In this document: in pieces, positions 1 to 12,742 of the stretch | Numbering within the stretch: the first letter of the stretch is position 1 | Layout of the letters: every line of letters starts with the position of its first letter | Assembly (NCBI RefSeq): GCF_000002425.4 | Contig: NC_037254.1 | Span: 17,868,405-17,932,404 of the forward strand | DNA: 64,000 bases | Source: Physcomitrium patens | Lineage: Eukaryota > Streptophyta > Bryopsida > Funariales > Funariaceae | Reading direction: 5' to 3' | Position numbers and translations under genes: made by a program | The notes under the pieces: model-generated | Told to the model about the DNA's origin: nothing | Databases searched by the model: none | Seen by the model: only the letters and a program-made list of their open reading frames with translations

Positions 1-838
1 GTCTTTTTTTGCTCGATAAGAAGTTTGAAGCATACCACATCAATTTGCATATCCTCTACTTCCGAATGTATGTGCTAAAGAGATATTGGTGTTGCCATTG
101 AATAATAGTAACGTTGAGGTCTACTTATACGATTTTCAAATCAAAATTCAAATAGACGATTGTCACACTTCACAGCAAAGTCAATTGCTTGTCTCAATGT
201 TTGAGGATCATGTAAGTTGAGCATTAATTTTTTTACCTTATATTATAATCCATAGAGAAATTGGCTAATAAGTGCAACATCATCCCATTTGATATCAATT
301 ATAAGTTGTTAAAATTGTGAAGCATACAACGTTACTAATCGATTGCCTTGTTGTAAAATATAGATCTTGTTGTTTGCAACACAAATTGCATCATGTTCTC
401 TATACATGGATCAAAACTCTACCAAAAAGCCTCCAAATTATCTAATATTGAATCTCATTGTTTAAAAAAAGATGAAAACTATAATAATGTTGATTCTGAA
501 AGAAGTGTACCAATGAATCTAATTTGTGATTTTGGAGTTGAATAGCTTTGGAGTTGAAGTTCAATCACAAGTTGTACTTCATTAATTAATCTTCTAAACT
601 TTGATCTGGTGCCATCAAACTTCTTGGATAGAGCCATTCTTGGTTCTCTAATACTAGAAGGATGTTCTACCATAGGAGAAGAGATATGATTTGGTGTAGA
701 TATTGAAGCAACTCTAATCATTTCTATATCTTCACTTCCTTCCAATCTTGTTACTCCTTGTGGTAATAAATTGAATTGATACATCGTAAGCATTAACTCC
801 CTCAATTGTTCTTGCATTTGTGCCATTACATTCTTCAT
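1..838 (-). pseudogene. gag: Family C gag, 5' part, broken
   Basis: Decayed capsid gene of a Ty3/gypsy element. The start is placed at the ATG at 838, aligned to the C2 gag start (MKxxMAQMQE in both). The core motif KKFDGTRSKF and the stretch IRFIGTLLSESTLL belong to the retrotransposon Gag fold found in Ty3 elements and domesticated PEG10-like genes. The open frame closes at 479, and further identity to C2 continues to base 1 with interruptions. The zinc knuckle lies beyond the window. Non-functional as seen here. Confidence 0.75.
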
Positions 839-1134
839 TTTAGCAAGTTTTGCCATGATAACACTTAGAGAAGAGAAGATGTCTAATATCGCTAAATACA
901 AATAGAAGAAAGGACTTAAAAACAAAGAAAATACTAATAACAATATGAATTTAAAAGAAGGTAATCTGTAACTTCTAATATGCTTACGTCTTATTAAGAA
1001 AAAAAGATAATCCATTCTTAATCAAGATTAGATAAAGCTCTAATATTGTAAGTGTACTATTGTGAATCTATCAAGGATAAGAATTTGATAAAAACAAATA
1101 AATAAGTAAAATCATTTACAAAGAAAGATGACAA
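1..1134 (-). mobile_element. C1: 5' fragment of a family C chromovirus
   Basis: Minus-strand piece matching the 5' part of the full copy C2 (from its LTR end to about position 50200). It holds a short LTR end (about 1072-1134), the leader with the tRNA-Met-like site (near 1040) and most of gag, and runs off the left window edge. It lacks the solo LTR that interrupts gag in C2, so position 111-114 (acgt) is the empty target site. On the right it is cut where A1 begins, with no target duplication visible. Confidence 0.85.
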
Positions 1135-3837
1135 AAGTACTATGTTGATTATCCAGACTATTGTCATAAACAAGTACCCAGTCACCTTCCTCGATTGGTT
1201 TAGGTCTCAATTGATGTTGCTTATCGAATCCCACCTTGTTTTGTAACCTTGCTCTTTTTAACCTTTCCAATTCTATCTGCACATCTTCCGATCTTTGTTC
1301 CAATTGTCGAATCCTAACAGCCAGAAGTTCTTCTCTTGTCAACCCATTTAAAATGAATAGCCAGAGGATACGTAGGATGAAGACCATCTCGATGTTGGAT
1401 ATTAGAATACGATTGATAGATTTCACATGACTCTACAAATGAGAGCACATCTCGATACATATTTTTCTACCAATATCATTCCTTGAGTTTAGCAAAAGTA
1501 GCCTAGATTCCTCTATGCCCTGCCCATAAACTATCATGAAACTCCTTTAATAATTTTAGTCTTTCTTCCTTTTTGCCTATCACTCGTTGTAGCATCTCAA
1601 TTCTTTTCTTCGGTCTCTTCCATAAGAATCCATCTCGAAGTAAAAATCCATATGCTTTTTTTCTTATTTGTTTGAATTTTTTTGTAGACCAATTCTCCTG
1701 TTTAATCAAGGTATTCAAATAATGACCAATATCCAATAATTCTCCTTCATAAGATTCTTCAAGAAATAGCTTGTCTTCTCTGTTGAGATTTGATATTGAA
1801 TAGAATTTCAATCCGACATCATCAATGTCTTCAACCATTTCGTCATCCCTCTCGTATCTTGCTCGAGATAGCATGTCTGCTACTAAATTGTCCTTCCCAT
1901 TAACATGCTTAAATTCCGGATTTAGTGACTTAATATATGCAATCCATCTCAACATTGCAATATCTGGCATTGAACAGTTGGTAATCATTCTGAGCAATGG
2001 TAAGCAATCTATTTCAATTACTACTACTGCTCCAATCAAATAGTCCTTTTCAGCTTTCATAGCCGAAATAACTCCCCAAAGTTCTCCTTTGACTTGTGAA
2101 GATATACGCTGACGAATACTTAAAACTTTAGCTCCAAATCGAACTGCAAATCTATTCCCACTTGAATCATCTTGATCCACAGCCCATCCAATGGCAATTG
2201 GACTAGCGTCTATAGTAAGAATCACTGATCTATTGTACTTATAATCAACCTTCCTCAATATTAGAGGTGACATCAATAATTTCTTCAATCTTTGCATTGC
2301 CTGAATATGCCTTTCTTCCCATTTAAATCGGTAGCCCTTGCGTAACAGTTCATATAATGGATCCGCTATGTGAGCATAATGAGGGATCCAGATTCGATAA
2401 AATACACATGCACCTAAAAACCTACAAACCTCTGTTAAAGAATCACAATCCTCTTTCATCCTTCCAATTGCATCAACTTTAGTCGGATCTGATTTTCTTC
2501 CATACGATCCACATAAATGTCCAACAATCACAACCTCTTGTATTCCAAATATGGACTTCATATTCGATAATATAAGATGAACTTCTCTAAGCCGAGTTAA
2601 AATCTTTTCACAATCTTGTATATGATCAACAACATATTTGCGACACCTCCTCTTATCTAAAGTTTCATCCTTGTCTCCTTCTCTATACCCTTTTATAGGA
2701 ACATCATCCTGAAAAAGCATAGTCTTCTCCGGAATAAAATCTCTCAATACCTTATTCATCTCATTCATCATATGTGCAATTGAGTTGGTCGCCCCTTGAG
2801 GAAGAGTGCACATTCTAACCAATCCAAGTGGTATCCTCATCGTTGTCATATCTCTACTTCCTTCGACAAGTTGAAATTAATCATAACTTGAATATAAGTC
2901 ACCTATTGAATAGATCGCCCTTCCTGCAAATGCCTCAACGAATTCATCTACAATAGATTCAATTCTTGCATTCCATACAGTTACTGCATTCACCACTTGT
3001 ATATCTTGAATAAAACGTAGTGATCCATTCTTCTTAGGTACCGTAAACCATCGACTAGAATACGGCGCAAATGAGGGTTCCAATATTTTTATCTTCATCT
3101 TTTCTTTTAATCGTTCCACCAATTTAGGTAAATGTACCCTTGGTACTGGAATTGGTCTTAGATTCCAAGGTACATGTGGTACAGTGAAGATAACCATAGG
3201 TGTTATAATATTCGGATCCACACACCCAATTTCATAAGATTCGAAGGCAAATGATCTACCTTGTTTAGCCAACATCTTTTTGAAGTATGTAATTTCCTCC
3301 GACAATAAAGAACCATCAGAACCAATCTTCAATTCTTCAAAAGTCTCTTTAATAAACTAATGTCCAATACTCATTGGATCTCTTAAACATGCTTCTTTTG
3401 ATGCTTCTCCTATTTGTTCCTTAAAATCTTCTGGTAATGGTCCGGCAACAAGCTTTACCTTCTTATCTGCCGTTTTATATCTCGTCTCCACAGTGACTTC
3501 AGGTGCTTGAAAAGATTCAAGTATGGTATAAACCTCTCTTGAATGAATCTCAACAATCTTATCATTATCCCCTAACCCAATAGATGTAATCAATTCGAAT
3601 GAATCTTCTAGTCCATTTTCTTCATAAACACCTAAAATCCTCTCATCATCTTGTAATGTACCTAACTTGTGTAATTCTCTTTTAATATTATATAATCTTT
3701 TTTTTTTTTTTTTTTTTTTAAATCATTAATTTTCTTATACATAATATTTCCATTCTCCAATATACCAATAAAACTCGCATCGAAGGCACCTTCATCTCGC
3801 GAGAGTACCTCCTCTTTTGTACCTCCATAATCTCGCT
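1135..3837 (-). pseudogene. pol: A1 pol remnant (RT-RNaseH, integrase mostly deleted)
   Basis: Reverse transcriptase and RNase H remains read right to left. The RT part has VPKKNGSLRF near 3035 and LPQGATNS near 2800. The active-site box reads FQDD instead of FLDD (near 2713), which should abolish activity. RNase H follows around 1930-2260, then the integrase zinc-binding start, which ends in a stop at about 1503. Between about 1343 and 1348 the sequence jumps over roughly 500 bases of integrase compared with A4, leaving only a C-terminal piece (1135-1343). Stops occur at 2877 and 3357. A poly-T run at 3701-3720 replaces a purine-rich coding stretch present in A4 and A5. Confidence 0.8.
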
Positions 3838-4326
3838 TTACAGTGGTACCTCCCTAAAATCCTTAAATCCTTCAACAATCTTTGGCAATGGTTTCTCCCT
3901 CAACCTATCTCGATTCCTTTCATGGTTAGGAGGTACTGTTAGAAATTGTACAGCTTTCCTCCCATCTTCGCTCCGTACCCTTGCATAAGCAGAACCATCG
4001 TCAAGTACTTTTGTTTCCATCCGTGTTTCCATAATATAAGGTTGTCCTAAAATCAATGGATAAGACGTTGTATCTTGAATAAAGAAATGTTGCTCCGTCG
4101 CAACATCCTCAATCCGAATTTTGACATTTGGATAAGCTCCATATAATTCGCCCCATGTGTTATTAGCTGCTCGTATTGTCCATCCATGTTCCATATCAAT
4201 TGGCCATTTTTGTTTCTTATAAAGATCTTTAGACATAAGATTTATTTCAGAACCATGGTCGACTAAAGCAACAATTGGTTCTTCTATATCTCTTACTTTC
4301 ACCAATACCTCAGTAGTTGCCCTTGC
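3838..4326 (-). pseudogene. pro: A1 protease region
   Basis: Retroviral-type aspartic protease of family A. The active-site motif is DHGSEINLMS, with histidine where most families have Ser or Thr. The flap and second half end in YPLILGQPYI. The frame is open from just after the amber codon that ends gag (4327-4329) to the ochre codon at 3838-3840, so this copy has an undamaged protease frame of about 160 codons. There is no own ATG at a sensible place, so translation would depend on readthrough from gag. Confidence 0.75.
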
Positions 4327-6211
4327 CTAATGCTTTCGAGTATAATGACTCAAAGTTTCCATTTCCTTATCACTATAGTCTTTAAAACGTATTCGTTGAT
4401 TATACGCATTTTTTTCATTTGTTGGGTGCTTGTAACTAATATCAACCTCTTCTTCATCTTTATATATTCTTGCATCAATAGCATGATTCATTCCAATTTG
4501 GCCCATTAATTGGCTCTTTTGCTTAATGCTATCAATGATAATATCATGAAACTCCTTTTTTGCAATTTCCAAAACTTCTTTCAATGTGAATTCCACCTTA
4601 GCATTTAATATATGTGCTTCCAACACCCCTTTCAAATTTGTTGCCGCTTCAATGTCAGAAAGTAGCTTATAAGCAATTGATTTGCCCTTATCTTTTGTCT
4701 CCCTTGTTTTTTCTTCCAATAATGCTGAGGTATCTTTTACAAGCAATTCTTGTGAAGCTGCCTCCCAAGCCTTGTCTCCTCAAGTTTGCCTCTTAGAAGA
4801 ATTTCCTTCTCTCGTATCATCAAAATTTCCTCGTCTCTTTTCTTCCATCAAAGCTTCATTTTGGCTCTTAGCAATATATGCATGAACTGAAAGAGACTCA
4901 ACAGGATCCTCCCAACATGTTGTACCTTGTATTGTAGCTGCAGTCCTCAATAATGCTTCTCGAGGTAATTTTCCTTCTTGCATTATAGAAACGGCAGAAG
5001 CCCAAAACTCAATAGTTTTCGTACTTCCACCAATTTCATCATCTACTCTAGCACCATAACTTGCACTTTCTCGTGCTGCTGTTTCATGCTCTTTTAAGTA
5101 ATCTTGAACCAATACTCTCATTCTTCCCTTGCCAAAATTGGTTTGAAGAAGATCATCCCTATCTTTCAATGCTATTTTCTCATCTTTCCAGCAAATAATT
5201 CCCTGCCGTATCATATTATTAAATTCATTGCAATCTTTTCTAGTGTGTGAAGCATCATCACACCAAATGCATCTTTGTACATATCCTTGTTTTGAAACAT
5301 TCTTCGAATTGTTTATAGAAGTATTCTCTTCAAGTCTTGCCAATTTGATTTGAAGATCTCGCATTCCTCGTATAATTTCTTCCATACCCATATCTGCTTT
5401 CTTGGATAAGGATGTCGAAGGTTGAACTGTAGGCATTGTCGGTGGTGTTGTACGTACTGGAGCTTTGGGTGCTTGTACTGTTTTCGAAATATTGCTCCTA
5501 TCCTTCCTCCTTTCTTTTTTTGTAAGCAACCATACCACATCTTCAACGTTCTTCCACTTCGTTGTCAATCCTTCATCTTCTTGTTTGTTTTCAAGAAGGA
5601 GTTTCAATTTCCCTTGCGATTTTCCATCAGCAGCTTGAAGAAATAGATCAACTTTATTCAGCTCCAATGTCAATTTTTCTACCTTGGACAATTGAGAGTA
5701 CTGCCTCTCAAATTTCCTTAATAGCTGTGTTGCTTGCAAATTCTTATTGGGCTGTTCAATCCATTCCAAGAATAACTTTCTTAGTAATGCGATTAGCATC
5801 TTCCAAGAAATATTCGTCTTTCAATGCATGTGAAAAAACCTCCCATGAATTCCCATAACGATCCGTAATCGATGTAATATGGTCTCTTATCTCCGGTATC
5901 GTGGCAAGTCCAAATAATTCAACCATTTTCTTTTCAGAAATCCGATTTAATTCCATTTCACGAACATAACATCTTAAATACCTTGAAATATTCCTCCCAT
6001 CAAATTGATCAATTTTATTGACCACTGCTTGCAATGCTTTGGTTGCCAAAGCTTCCTTTCGATCATTGCTTTGCTGTTGCTGCATTGACAATGAGAAGGC
6101 TTGAAACAAACTAGCAATAGATGGATCCATGTGCATACCTTGTCCTTTAGAAGACTCCCCACCAGAAACTCCTCCCAAAGATCCTTCAAATTTTTTATTT
6201 TCATTCTCCAT
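4327..6211 (-). pseudogene. gag: A1 gag, frameshifted
   Basis: Family A Gag starting at the ATG at 6211 (MENENKKFEGS). The N-terminal half is Gln/Ser rich, followed by a helical capsid-like region, a Lys-rich stretch and one CCHC knuckle (CIWCDDASHTRKDC, near 5250). Relative to A3 and A5 there is one extra base near 5770, which moves the reading frame, and a stop at 4780. The 3' end is the conserved amber codon at 4327-4329. The N-terminal region has no family I can name beyond retrotransposon Gag. Confidence 0.75.
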
Positions 6212-6282
6212 AAAAATAAAAATAAAATCAAACGAAATCCAATACCTTCCTCTTCAAGCTTTCACGTGAAGTTCACCACTTT

Positions 6283-7428
6283 TGTCGTATTACGTGCTTT
6301 TCTGCTCGAGAATGTGTCGGACGTCTAGCTATAGAAGATAGTATGGAGATTTGCTAATATTCAAGCAGTCTATCAGTTTTTGACTGTCAAAATATAAATA
6401 ATTGTAAGAATATACTGTAAATTTATACGGATGTCCTTCGAGTGCTCGCCGAAATCCTTTTTGTCCCATTTGGTAGGTCTCTAGACGTTATAGGGAACCT
6501 CGAACAATCCAATCTGGTAATTTCCAATATCGCTTTATACTCACGACCTTGTATCCACTGATTGTCTTGTTAGATTAACCCAAAAATTTTCATTCACTCG
6601 ACATACTCAATCCTATAGACACCCTTTTAATTCTTCAATCACAGACATAACTTCGATTTCACAAAACAATCAAGAGTAATCACACCCACTTCATTAAAAC
6701 CCCAATTTTTCCAGTACAACACATCGACTATTCAGCATTGATCGCCAGAAGTCTTCCCAAAATCCTATGAAGAAAAAAAAAAAAACTCCAATTCTCTATC
6801 TTTTCCTCCTCTCCAAAGCATGAAGCTAGCTCTCCGACCCTTAAAACCCTTAGTCTCTCCCCTTCATTTCTTAACCTATCTTCTCCTTTAATCCTAATTC
6901 TCTCCTCTTTCAAACCCTAGCCTCTGAATTTCTTCAGTTTTTTATCTTGGATCCGAAATTGGCTCCATTGTCAGAGCTTTCTCTTCCATTTTTTGCCTTT
7001 TAAAAGGTTCTTTTTTTAGAAACAACGTTCCCTGAAACGGCACAGAGAACAGGACAGCCTGAAACGGAATCAAAACCCCTGTAATCGGGACCACATTGAG
7101 TTGCCCAACCAATTCAGGTCTCATATTGGTTAAGAGGCCCGTAGTAAGACCAGGATATTCTTGTAATTGGATCAAATTGGTCCTTCGCGTCAGGCTCGCT
7201 CAGTCATCGATTTAGTCCTTTCGATTCTGTTGACTCCCACTATTGGACTCGAACGGAGCATTTCGTTACTGGTAATTATGCCCTGACTGACTGTGATGGG
7301 ATGTCTGAACTGGCCCTTGAATATTGGCACTGGAATTGGTCATTGCTCCCAATATTCGAGGTAACTGAACATTAATAAAAGTCCCCTTTCTTTATATTTT
7401 CTCGATATACTCGTGTTACAACACGACA
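6283..7428 (-). repeat. A1 5' LTR (minus strand)
   Basis: The LTR reads TGTCGTGTTG at its 5' end (right side) and TAATACGACA at its 3' end (left side). At 1146 bp it is shorter than the 1340-bp A5 LTR. The right flank is ccgt. The left boundary is followed by the PBS region at 6261-6278, where two bases of the tRNA-Trp match have changed. Confidence 0.85.
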
Positions 7429-7968
7429 CCGTCGCCTAAAAGTTGATGACAAATTTCGACTTATAATTTCTATATTTCTAACCGTTAATTCTCATTCAAA
7501 CTTTGTGTGCTACTTTGCCTTTAAGTCTTCAACTTATCACATTAAATTTTACCTTATTATAGTTGGTAGAACTCCAGATATTATAAAAATCCTGAACAAC
7601 CCCAATATGTCAACTTCTGATACCTCTTTACACTAATGATCAAATATCCTCTATCCATACCGTTAGATTAACACAAATTTTTGCATGCACTTGGCATACT
7701 CAACCATTTAGACACCTCTAAAATTTCAACTACAGATGTTTTTCTAATTTTGTAAAATAGTCAAGAGTAGTAGCTTTAATTTTATTGCAAAAAAAATCCA
7801 AATCACAATACAAATACTGACTTCGAGCAACGATTGCCTAGTCCTCCCAAACCCTATGAAAAAATAAGTCTTACACCTTTTGAAGGAGCTTGAAGCTAGC
7901 TCTCCGACCCCAAAAATCCCGATCTCTTAATGCCTCCTTTCTTTTCCTCTCTTTCCCTTTTACTTTAT
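7429..7968 (-). repeat. Old A-type LTR fragment (D2)
   Basis: Minus-strand piece of the same diverged LTR subfamily as A6 (compare 8490-8890 and 57380-57490). It is bounded on the left by the A1 LTR and on the right by the first part of the A6 3' LTR. No ORF and no gene are seen here. Confidence 0.65.
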
Positions 7969-8953
7969 TGTCGTATTATGTGCTATCTTGCTTGAGAACG
8001 CACCAGGCATTTGGCTTTGGAAGATAAAATAATGTTTTGCAAGTTTTTAGGTAGGTTAGAGGGTTTCAACCATCTAAATACAAACTATTTTGGATTTCAA
8101 TGTAAAAGCTTAATTCTAATACAAAGTACTTAGAAACACTATTTTTAATAATTTCAAGATATTATAAGCACAAAGTCTTTTATTATTTATTAGTTTTTAT
8201 TTTTTATTTTATTTTATTTTATTTTATTTATTTTTTATTTATTTTCTATTTTATTTTATTTTATTTTTAACCCTAATCCTAGATAGCGAGCTTCGGCAAG
8301 CTATAATTCTCAATCTGACCGTCCGATTGTTGTAAATTTCTACCACTAGTGTCTTTGCAAGCCTTCTAAATGCTCAAGAAGTTTCAATTCAATCTAATAT
8401 ATATGTTGCAAGAAAATGCCGTAAATCCACATTGATATATCTTGACCGCCACTTTGAAGTCCTCGACTTACCATGCCAAAAGTCACCTTATTTCAGCCGA
8501 TAGATCTCCAGATATTATAGAAATTCTAAATAACCTCAATCTGTTAACTTTCGATACCTCTTTACATTAATGGTCAAATATCCTCTATCTGTTCTGTCAG
8601 ATTAACACAAACCTTTGCATGCATTCGGCATACTCAACCCTCTAAACACCTCTAAATTTCAATTGTAGAAGTTTCTCCAATTTCACAAAATAGTCAAGGA
8701 TACCACCCTTAATTTTATTGCAAAAAAAATCCAAATCACCAATACAAACACTGACTTTCAACAACGATTGCCAAAGTCCTCCCAAATCCTATGAAACCCA
8801 ATTCTACACCTTTCGTAGGAGCTTGAAGCTAGCTCTCCGACTCCAAAATCTTGATCGCCGAATGCCCTCTTCTTTTTTCTCTCTTCTCTTTTAACTCCAT
8901 GAGGTCCCCTATTCTTCTGCCCTAGACTCCGAATTAGAACAACCGACGACGTT
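7969..8953 (-). repeat. A6 3' LTR, part 1
   Basis: Begins TGTCGTATTATG, the reverse complement of an A-type LTR end, and aligns with 56926-57515 of the A6 5' LTR. It includes an AT-rich simple repeat of ATTTT units (about 8193-8270), also present in shorter form at 57140-57190. It stops at the A2 insertion and continues at 20803. Confidence 0.7.
8193..8270. repeat. ATTTT low-complexity tract
   Basis: Imperfect tandem ATTTT/ATTTATT units inside the A6 3' LTR. A related AT tract lies at the equivalent place in the A2 LTR (10060-10105), its 3' LTR piece (20560-20610) and the A6 5' LTR, so it belongs to the LTR and is not an independent satellite. Confidence 0.8.
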
Positions 8954-10297
8954 GTCGTGTTGTAACACGTCTATATGATGAAAATATAAATGAAGAAGAA
9001 TTATTAATATTTAGTGACCTTGGGTGTTAGAAGCGGTGGCCAATTCCAGTACAAATACTGAAGGCCAGATTCGGTTACCCTGTTACAGTCAGCCGGGGCA
9101 TACTCATCAATAACGAAATGCTTTGTTCGATTCCAATAATTCGAGTCAGCAGGAAGGGAAAGGACCAATTTAACGTTGGGTGAGCCTGGTTCGAAGAGCC
9201 AATTAGATCCAATTTTAGAAGACCTCTAATCCAGGTCCTATTACGGACCTCTTACCCAATATGAGACCTGACTTGGTCGGGCAACCCAATGCGGTCCAAT
9301 TAAGGGGCTTCGATTCCGTTTTAGGAGTTCCATTCTTTGTGCCGTTCCGAGAACGTCCTTTCGATAAAAGGATCTCTTAAAGGCAAAAATGGAGGGGAGA
9401 AAGTGGGGGGGTCGGCTGATCCAATTCGGGGAGTCCAAGGAGAAAGAATAGGATCTTCTCAGGGTTAAAGGGGAGAATCAGGATTTTAAGGGTGAGAGAG
9501 CTAGCTTCATGCTCAGAGAAAAGACAAAGAATTAGGGTTCTTTTTCTTCATAGGGTTTTGGAAAGACTGAGGCAATCGTTGCTGAAAGTCAGTGTTGTAT
9601 TGGTGAACTGGATTTTTTCGTAACAGAGGAAAGGCTTGTACTCTTGATTATTGATGGAATGGAAGATACTTCTGTGGTTGAAATTCAGAGTTGTCTAGAA
9701 GGTTGAGTATGCTGAATCCATACGTGGTTGTGTTAATCTGGCTGTACGGATAGAAGATATCTGCCAACGGTTTAAAGAGGTATTAGAAGTTGGCAAATTG
9801 GGGTTGTTTAAGGTTTCTATGATAACTAGGGACCTACTGATAGGAATAAGAGGAATATCGGCGAGTGACCAAGGGACATCAGTGCGGATTGCAGCATAGC
9901 CTCACAATCTATAAGTGGAGTTGAACTGGAACTTCTTGAGTATTCAAAAGAGCTTGCAGAGACACTAGCGATAGATATTTCACAACAAGTCAGAAGGGCA
10001 GATTGACGATCACAGCTTGTCAAAGTTCACGGTCTAGGATTAAGATAATTAATGATAAAGATAAAATAAAAAATATAAAATAAATAAAATAAAATAAAAA
10101 TAACAAAAGAGATTGAAGTTATATAGGATCTCTAGGCATTTTATATTGAAATTAAGCATTTACATTGCAATCCGATATAGATTGAATTTAGATAGTCAAG
10201 AACTCGATAGACTGCTTGAGTATTAGTGAAACACCATACTACCTCGTACAGCCAGACGCTCGGCACGTTTTCAAGCAAGATAGCACGTAATACGACA
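8954..10297 (+). repeat. A2 5' LTR
   Basis: 1344 bp, from TGTCGTGTTG to TAATACGACA. The first 14 bases after TGT form an inverted repeat (CGTGTT-GT-AACACG, one change here). The 3' third carries an AT-rich tract and a segment near 9840-10030 that resembles the older A6 LTR and is absent from the A5 LTR, so LTR subfamilies differ. The central part contains captured family B gag sequence (see findings). Confidence 0.9.
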
Positions 10298-10301
10298 TAA
10301 G

Positions 10302-10319
10302 TGGTGAACCCGACGTGAA
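10302..10319 (+). other. Primer binding site, tRNA-Trp type
   Basis: TGGTGAACCCGACGTGAA starts four bases after the LTR. Its reverse complement ends in CACGTCGGGTTCACCA, which fits the 3' end of plant cytosolic tRNA-Trp as I recall it. The same site is intact in A4 and A5. Confidence 0.7.
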
Positions 10320-10368
10320 AGCTTGAGGTAGAAGGTATTGGATTTCGTTTGATTTTATTTTTATTTTT

Positions 10369-12253
10369 ATGGAGAATGAAAATAAAAATTTTGAAGGATC
10401 TTTGGGAGGAGTTTCTGATGGGGGTTCTTCTAAAGGACAAGATATGCACATGGATCCATCTATTGTTAGTATGTTTCAAGCCTTCTCATTATCAATGTAG
10501 CAACAGCAAAGCAATGATCGAAAAGAAGTTTTGGCAACCAAAGCATTGCAAGCAGTGGTCAATAAAATTGATCAATTTGATGGAAAGAATATTTCAAGGT
10601 ATTTAAGATGTTATGTTCGTGAAATGGAATTAAATCAAGTTTCTAAAAAAAAAAATGGTTGAATTATTTGGATCTACCACGATATTAGAGATAAGAGACC
10701 ATATTACATCGATTACGGATCGTTATGGGAATTCATGGGAGGTTTTTTCACATGCATTGAAAGACGAATATTTCTTGAAAGATGATGATCGTGTTACTAA
10801 GAAGCTATTTCTGGAATGGATTGAACGGCCTAATAAGAATTTGCAAGCAACAGAGCTACTAAGGGAATTTGAGAGGTATCACTCTCAATTATCGAAGGTA
10901 GAAAAATTGACATTGGAGCCGAACAAAGTTGATCTATTTCTTCAAGCTGCTGATAGAAAATTGCAAGAGAAATTGAAACTCCTTCTTAAAGACAAAGAAG
11001 AAGATGAAGGATTGACAACAAAGTGGAAGAACATTGAAGATGTGGTGGAGTTGCTTGCAAAAAGAGAAAGGAGGAAGGATAGGAGCAATATTTCGAAAAC
11101 AGTACAAGCACCCAAAGCTCTAGTATGTACAACACCACCAACAATGCCTACAGTTCAACCTTCGACATCCTTATCAAAGAAAGCATATATGGGGATGGAA
11201 GAAATTATACGAGGAATGCGAGATCTTCAAATCAAATTGGCAAGACTTGAAGAGAATACTTCTATAAACAATTCGAAGAATGTTTTAAAACAAGGATATG
11301 TACAAAGATGCATTTGGTGTGATGACGCTTCACACACTAGGAAAGATTGCAATGAATTTAATAATATGATATGGCAAGGAATTATTTGATGGAAAGATGG
11401 GAAAATAGCATTGAAAGATAGGGAGGATCTTCTTCAAACCAATTTTGGCAAGGGAGAAATGAGAGCATTGGTTCAAGATTACTTAAAAGAGCATGAAACA
11501 GCAGCACGAGAAAGTGCAAGTTATGGTGCTAGAGTAGATGATGACCTTGGTGGAAGTACGAAAACTAGTGAGTTTTGGGCTTCTGCCATTTCTACAATGC
11601 AAGAAGGAAAATTACCTCGAGAAGCGTAATTAAAGACTGCAGCTACAATACAAGGTGCAACATGTTGGGAGGATCCTGTTGAGTCTCTTTCAGTTCATGC
11701 ATATATTGCTAAGAGCCAATATGAAGCTTTGATGGAAGAAAAGAGACGAGGAAATTTTGATGATACTAGAGAAGGAAATTCTTCTAAGAGACAAACTTGA
11801 GGAGACAAGGCTCGGGAGGCAGCTTTACAAGAATTGCCTATAAAGGATACCTCAACATCATTGGAATAAAAAACAAAGGAGACAAAAGATAAGGGCAAAT
11901 CAATTGCATATAAGCTACTTTCTGACATTGAAGCGGCAACAAATTTGAAAGGGGTGCTAGAAGCACGTATATTAAATACTAAGGTGGAATTCACATTGAA
12001 AGAAGTCTTGGGAATTGCAAAGAAGGAGTTTCATGATGTTATCATTGATAGTATTAAGCGAAAGAGGCAATTAATGTGCGAAATTGGAATGAATCATGAT
12101 ATTGATGCAAGAATATATAAAGATGAAGAAGAGGTTGATATTGATTACAAGCAACCAACAAATGAAAAGAATGGTTATAATCAACGAATACATTTTGAAG
12201 ATTATATTGATAAGGAAATGGAAACTTTGAGTCATTATACTCGAAAGCATTAG
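10369..12253 (+). pseudogene. gag: A2 gag, broken
   Basis: Same Gag as A3 (start MENENKNFEGS at 10369). A stop follows at about 10498, an expanded A-run near 10645 shifts the frame, and further stops lie near 11387, 11627, 11799 and 11867. The frame from 10655 to 11389 covers capsid and the CCHC knuckle (CIWCDDASHTRKDC). It ends in the conserved amber codon at 12251-12253. Confidence 0.75.
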
Positions 12254-12742
12254 GCAAGGGCAACTACTGAGGTATTGGTGAAAGTAAGAGATATAGAAGA
12301 ACCAATTGTTGCTTTAGTCGACCATGATTCTGAAATAAATCTCATGTCTAAAGATCTTTATAAGAAGCAAAAATGGCCAATTGATATGGAACATGGATGG
12401 GCAATTCGAGCAGCTAATAACACATGGGACGAATTATATGGAGCTTGTCCAGATGTCAAAATTTGGATTGGGGATGTTGCGACTGAGCAACATTTCTTTG
12501 TTCAAGATACAACGTCTTATCCGTTGATTTTATGACAACCTTATATTATGGCAACACGGATGGAAACAAAAGTACTTGACGATGGTTCTGCTTATGCAAG
12601 GGTACGTAGCGAAGATGGGAGGAAAGCTGTATAATTTCTAACAGTACCTCCTAACTATGAACGGAATCGAGATAGGTTGAGGGAGAAACCATTGTCAAAG
12701 ATTTTTGAAGGATTTAAGGATTTTGGTGAAGTACCACTGTAA
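12254..12742 (+). pseudogene. pro: A2 protease region, broken
   Basis: Protease with DHDSEINLMS, where the active-site glycine has changed to aspartate (D-H-D-S), so the enzyme would be inactive. A stop at about 12533 interrupts the LGQ motif and another lies near 12631. It is in frame with gag across the amber codon and ends at the ochre codon 12740-12742. Confidence 0.7.

Larger units (their letters stand above)
1135..7428 (-). mobile_element. A1: truncated family A Ty3/gypsy element
   Basis: Minus-strand copy with a 5' LTR (6283-7428), decayed tRNA-Trp PBS (6261-6278) and gag-pro-pol remains. The 3' LTR, PPT and extreme 3' end are missing where it meets C1. An internal deletion near 1345 removes the integrase catalytic region. 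The right flank is ccgt (7429-7432), inside an older A-type LTR. A1 shares a poly-T tract (about 3701-3720) and an amber stop in the integrase zinc finger with A3, so the two have a recent common ancestor. Confidence 0.85.

Noticed and set aside
3701-3720. Poly-T run as a poly(A) tail of a retroposed copy
   Set aside because: The same run is inside pol of A3 with coding sequence on both sides; it is an internal expansion inherited by A1 and A3.
8193-8270. ATTTT tract as satellite or CRISPR-like array
   Set aside because: Units are irregular simple sequence inside an LTR; there are no spacers.
10302-10319. tRNA gene suspected from CACGTCGGGTTCACCA on the minus strand
   Set aside because: Only the last 18 bases of a tRNA are present, at the place of a PBS; there is no cloverleaf around it.
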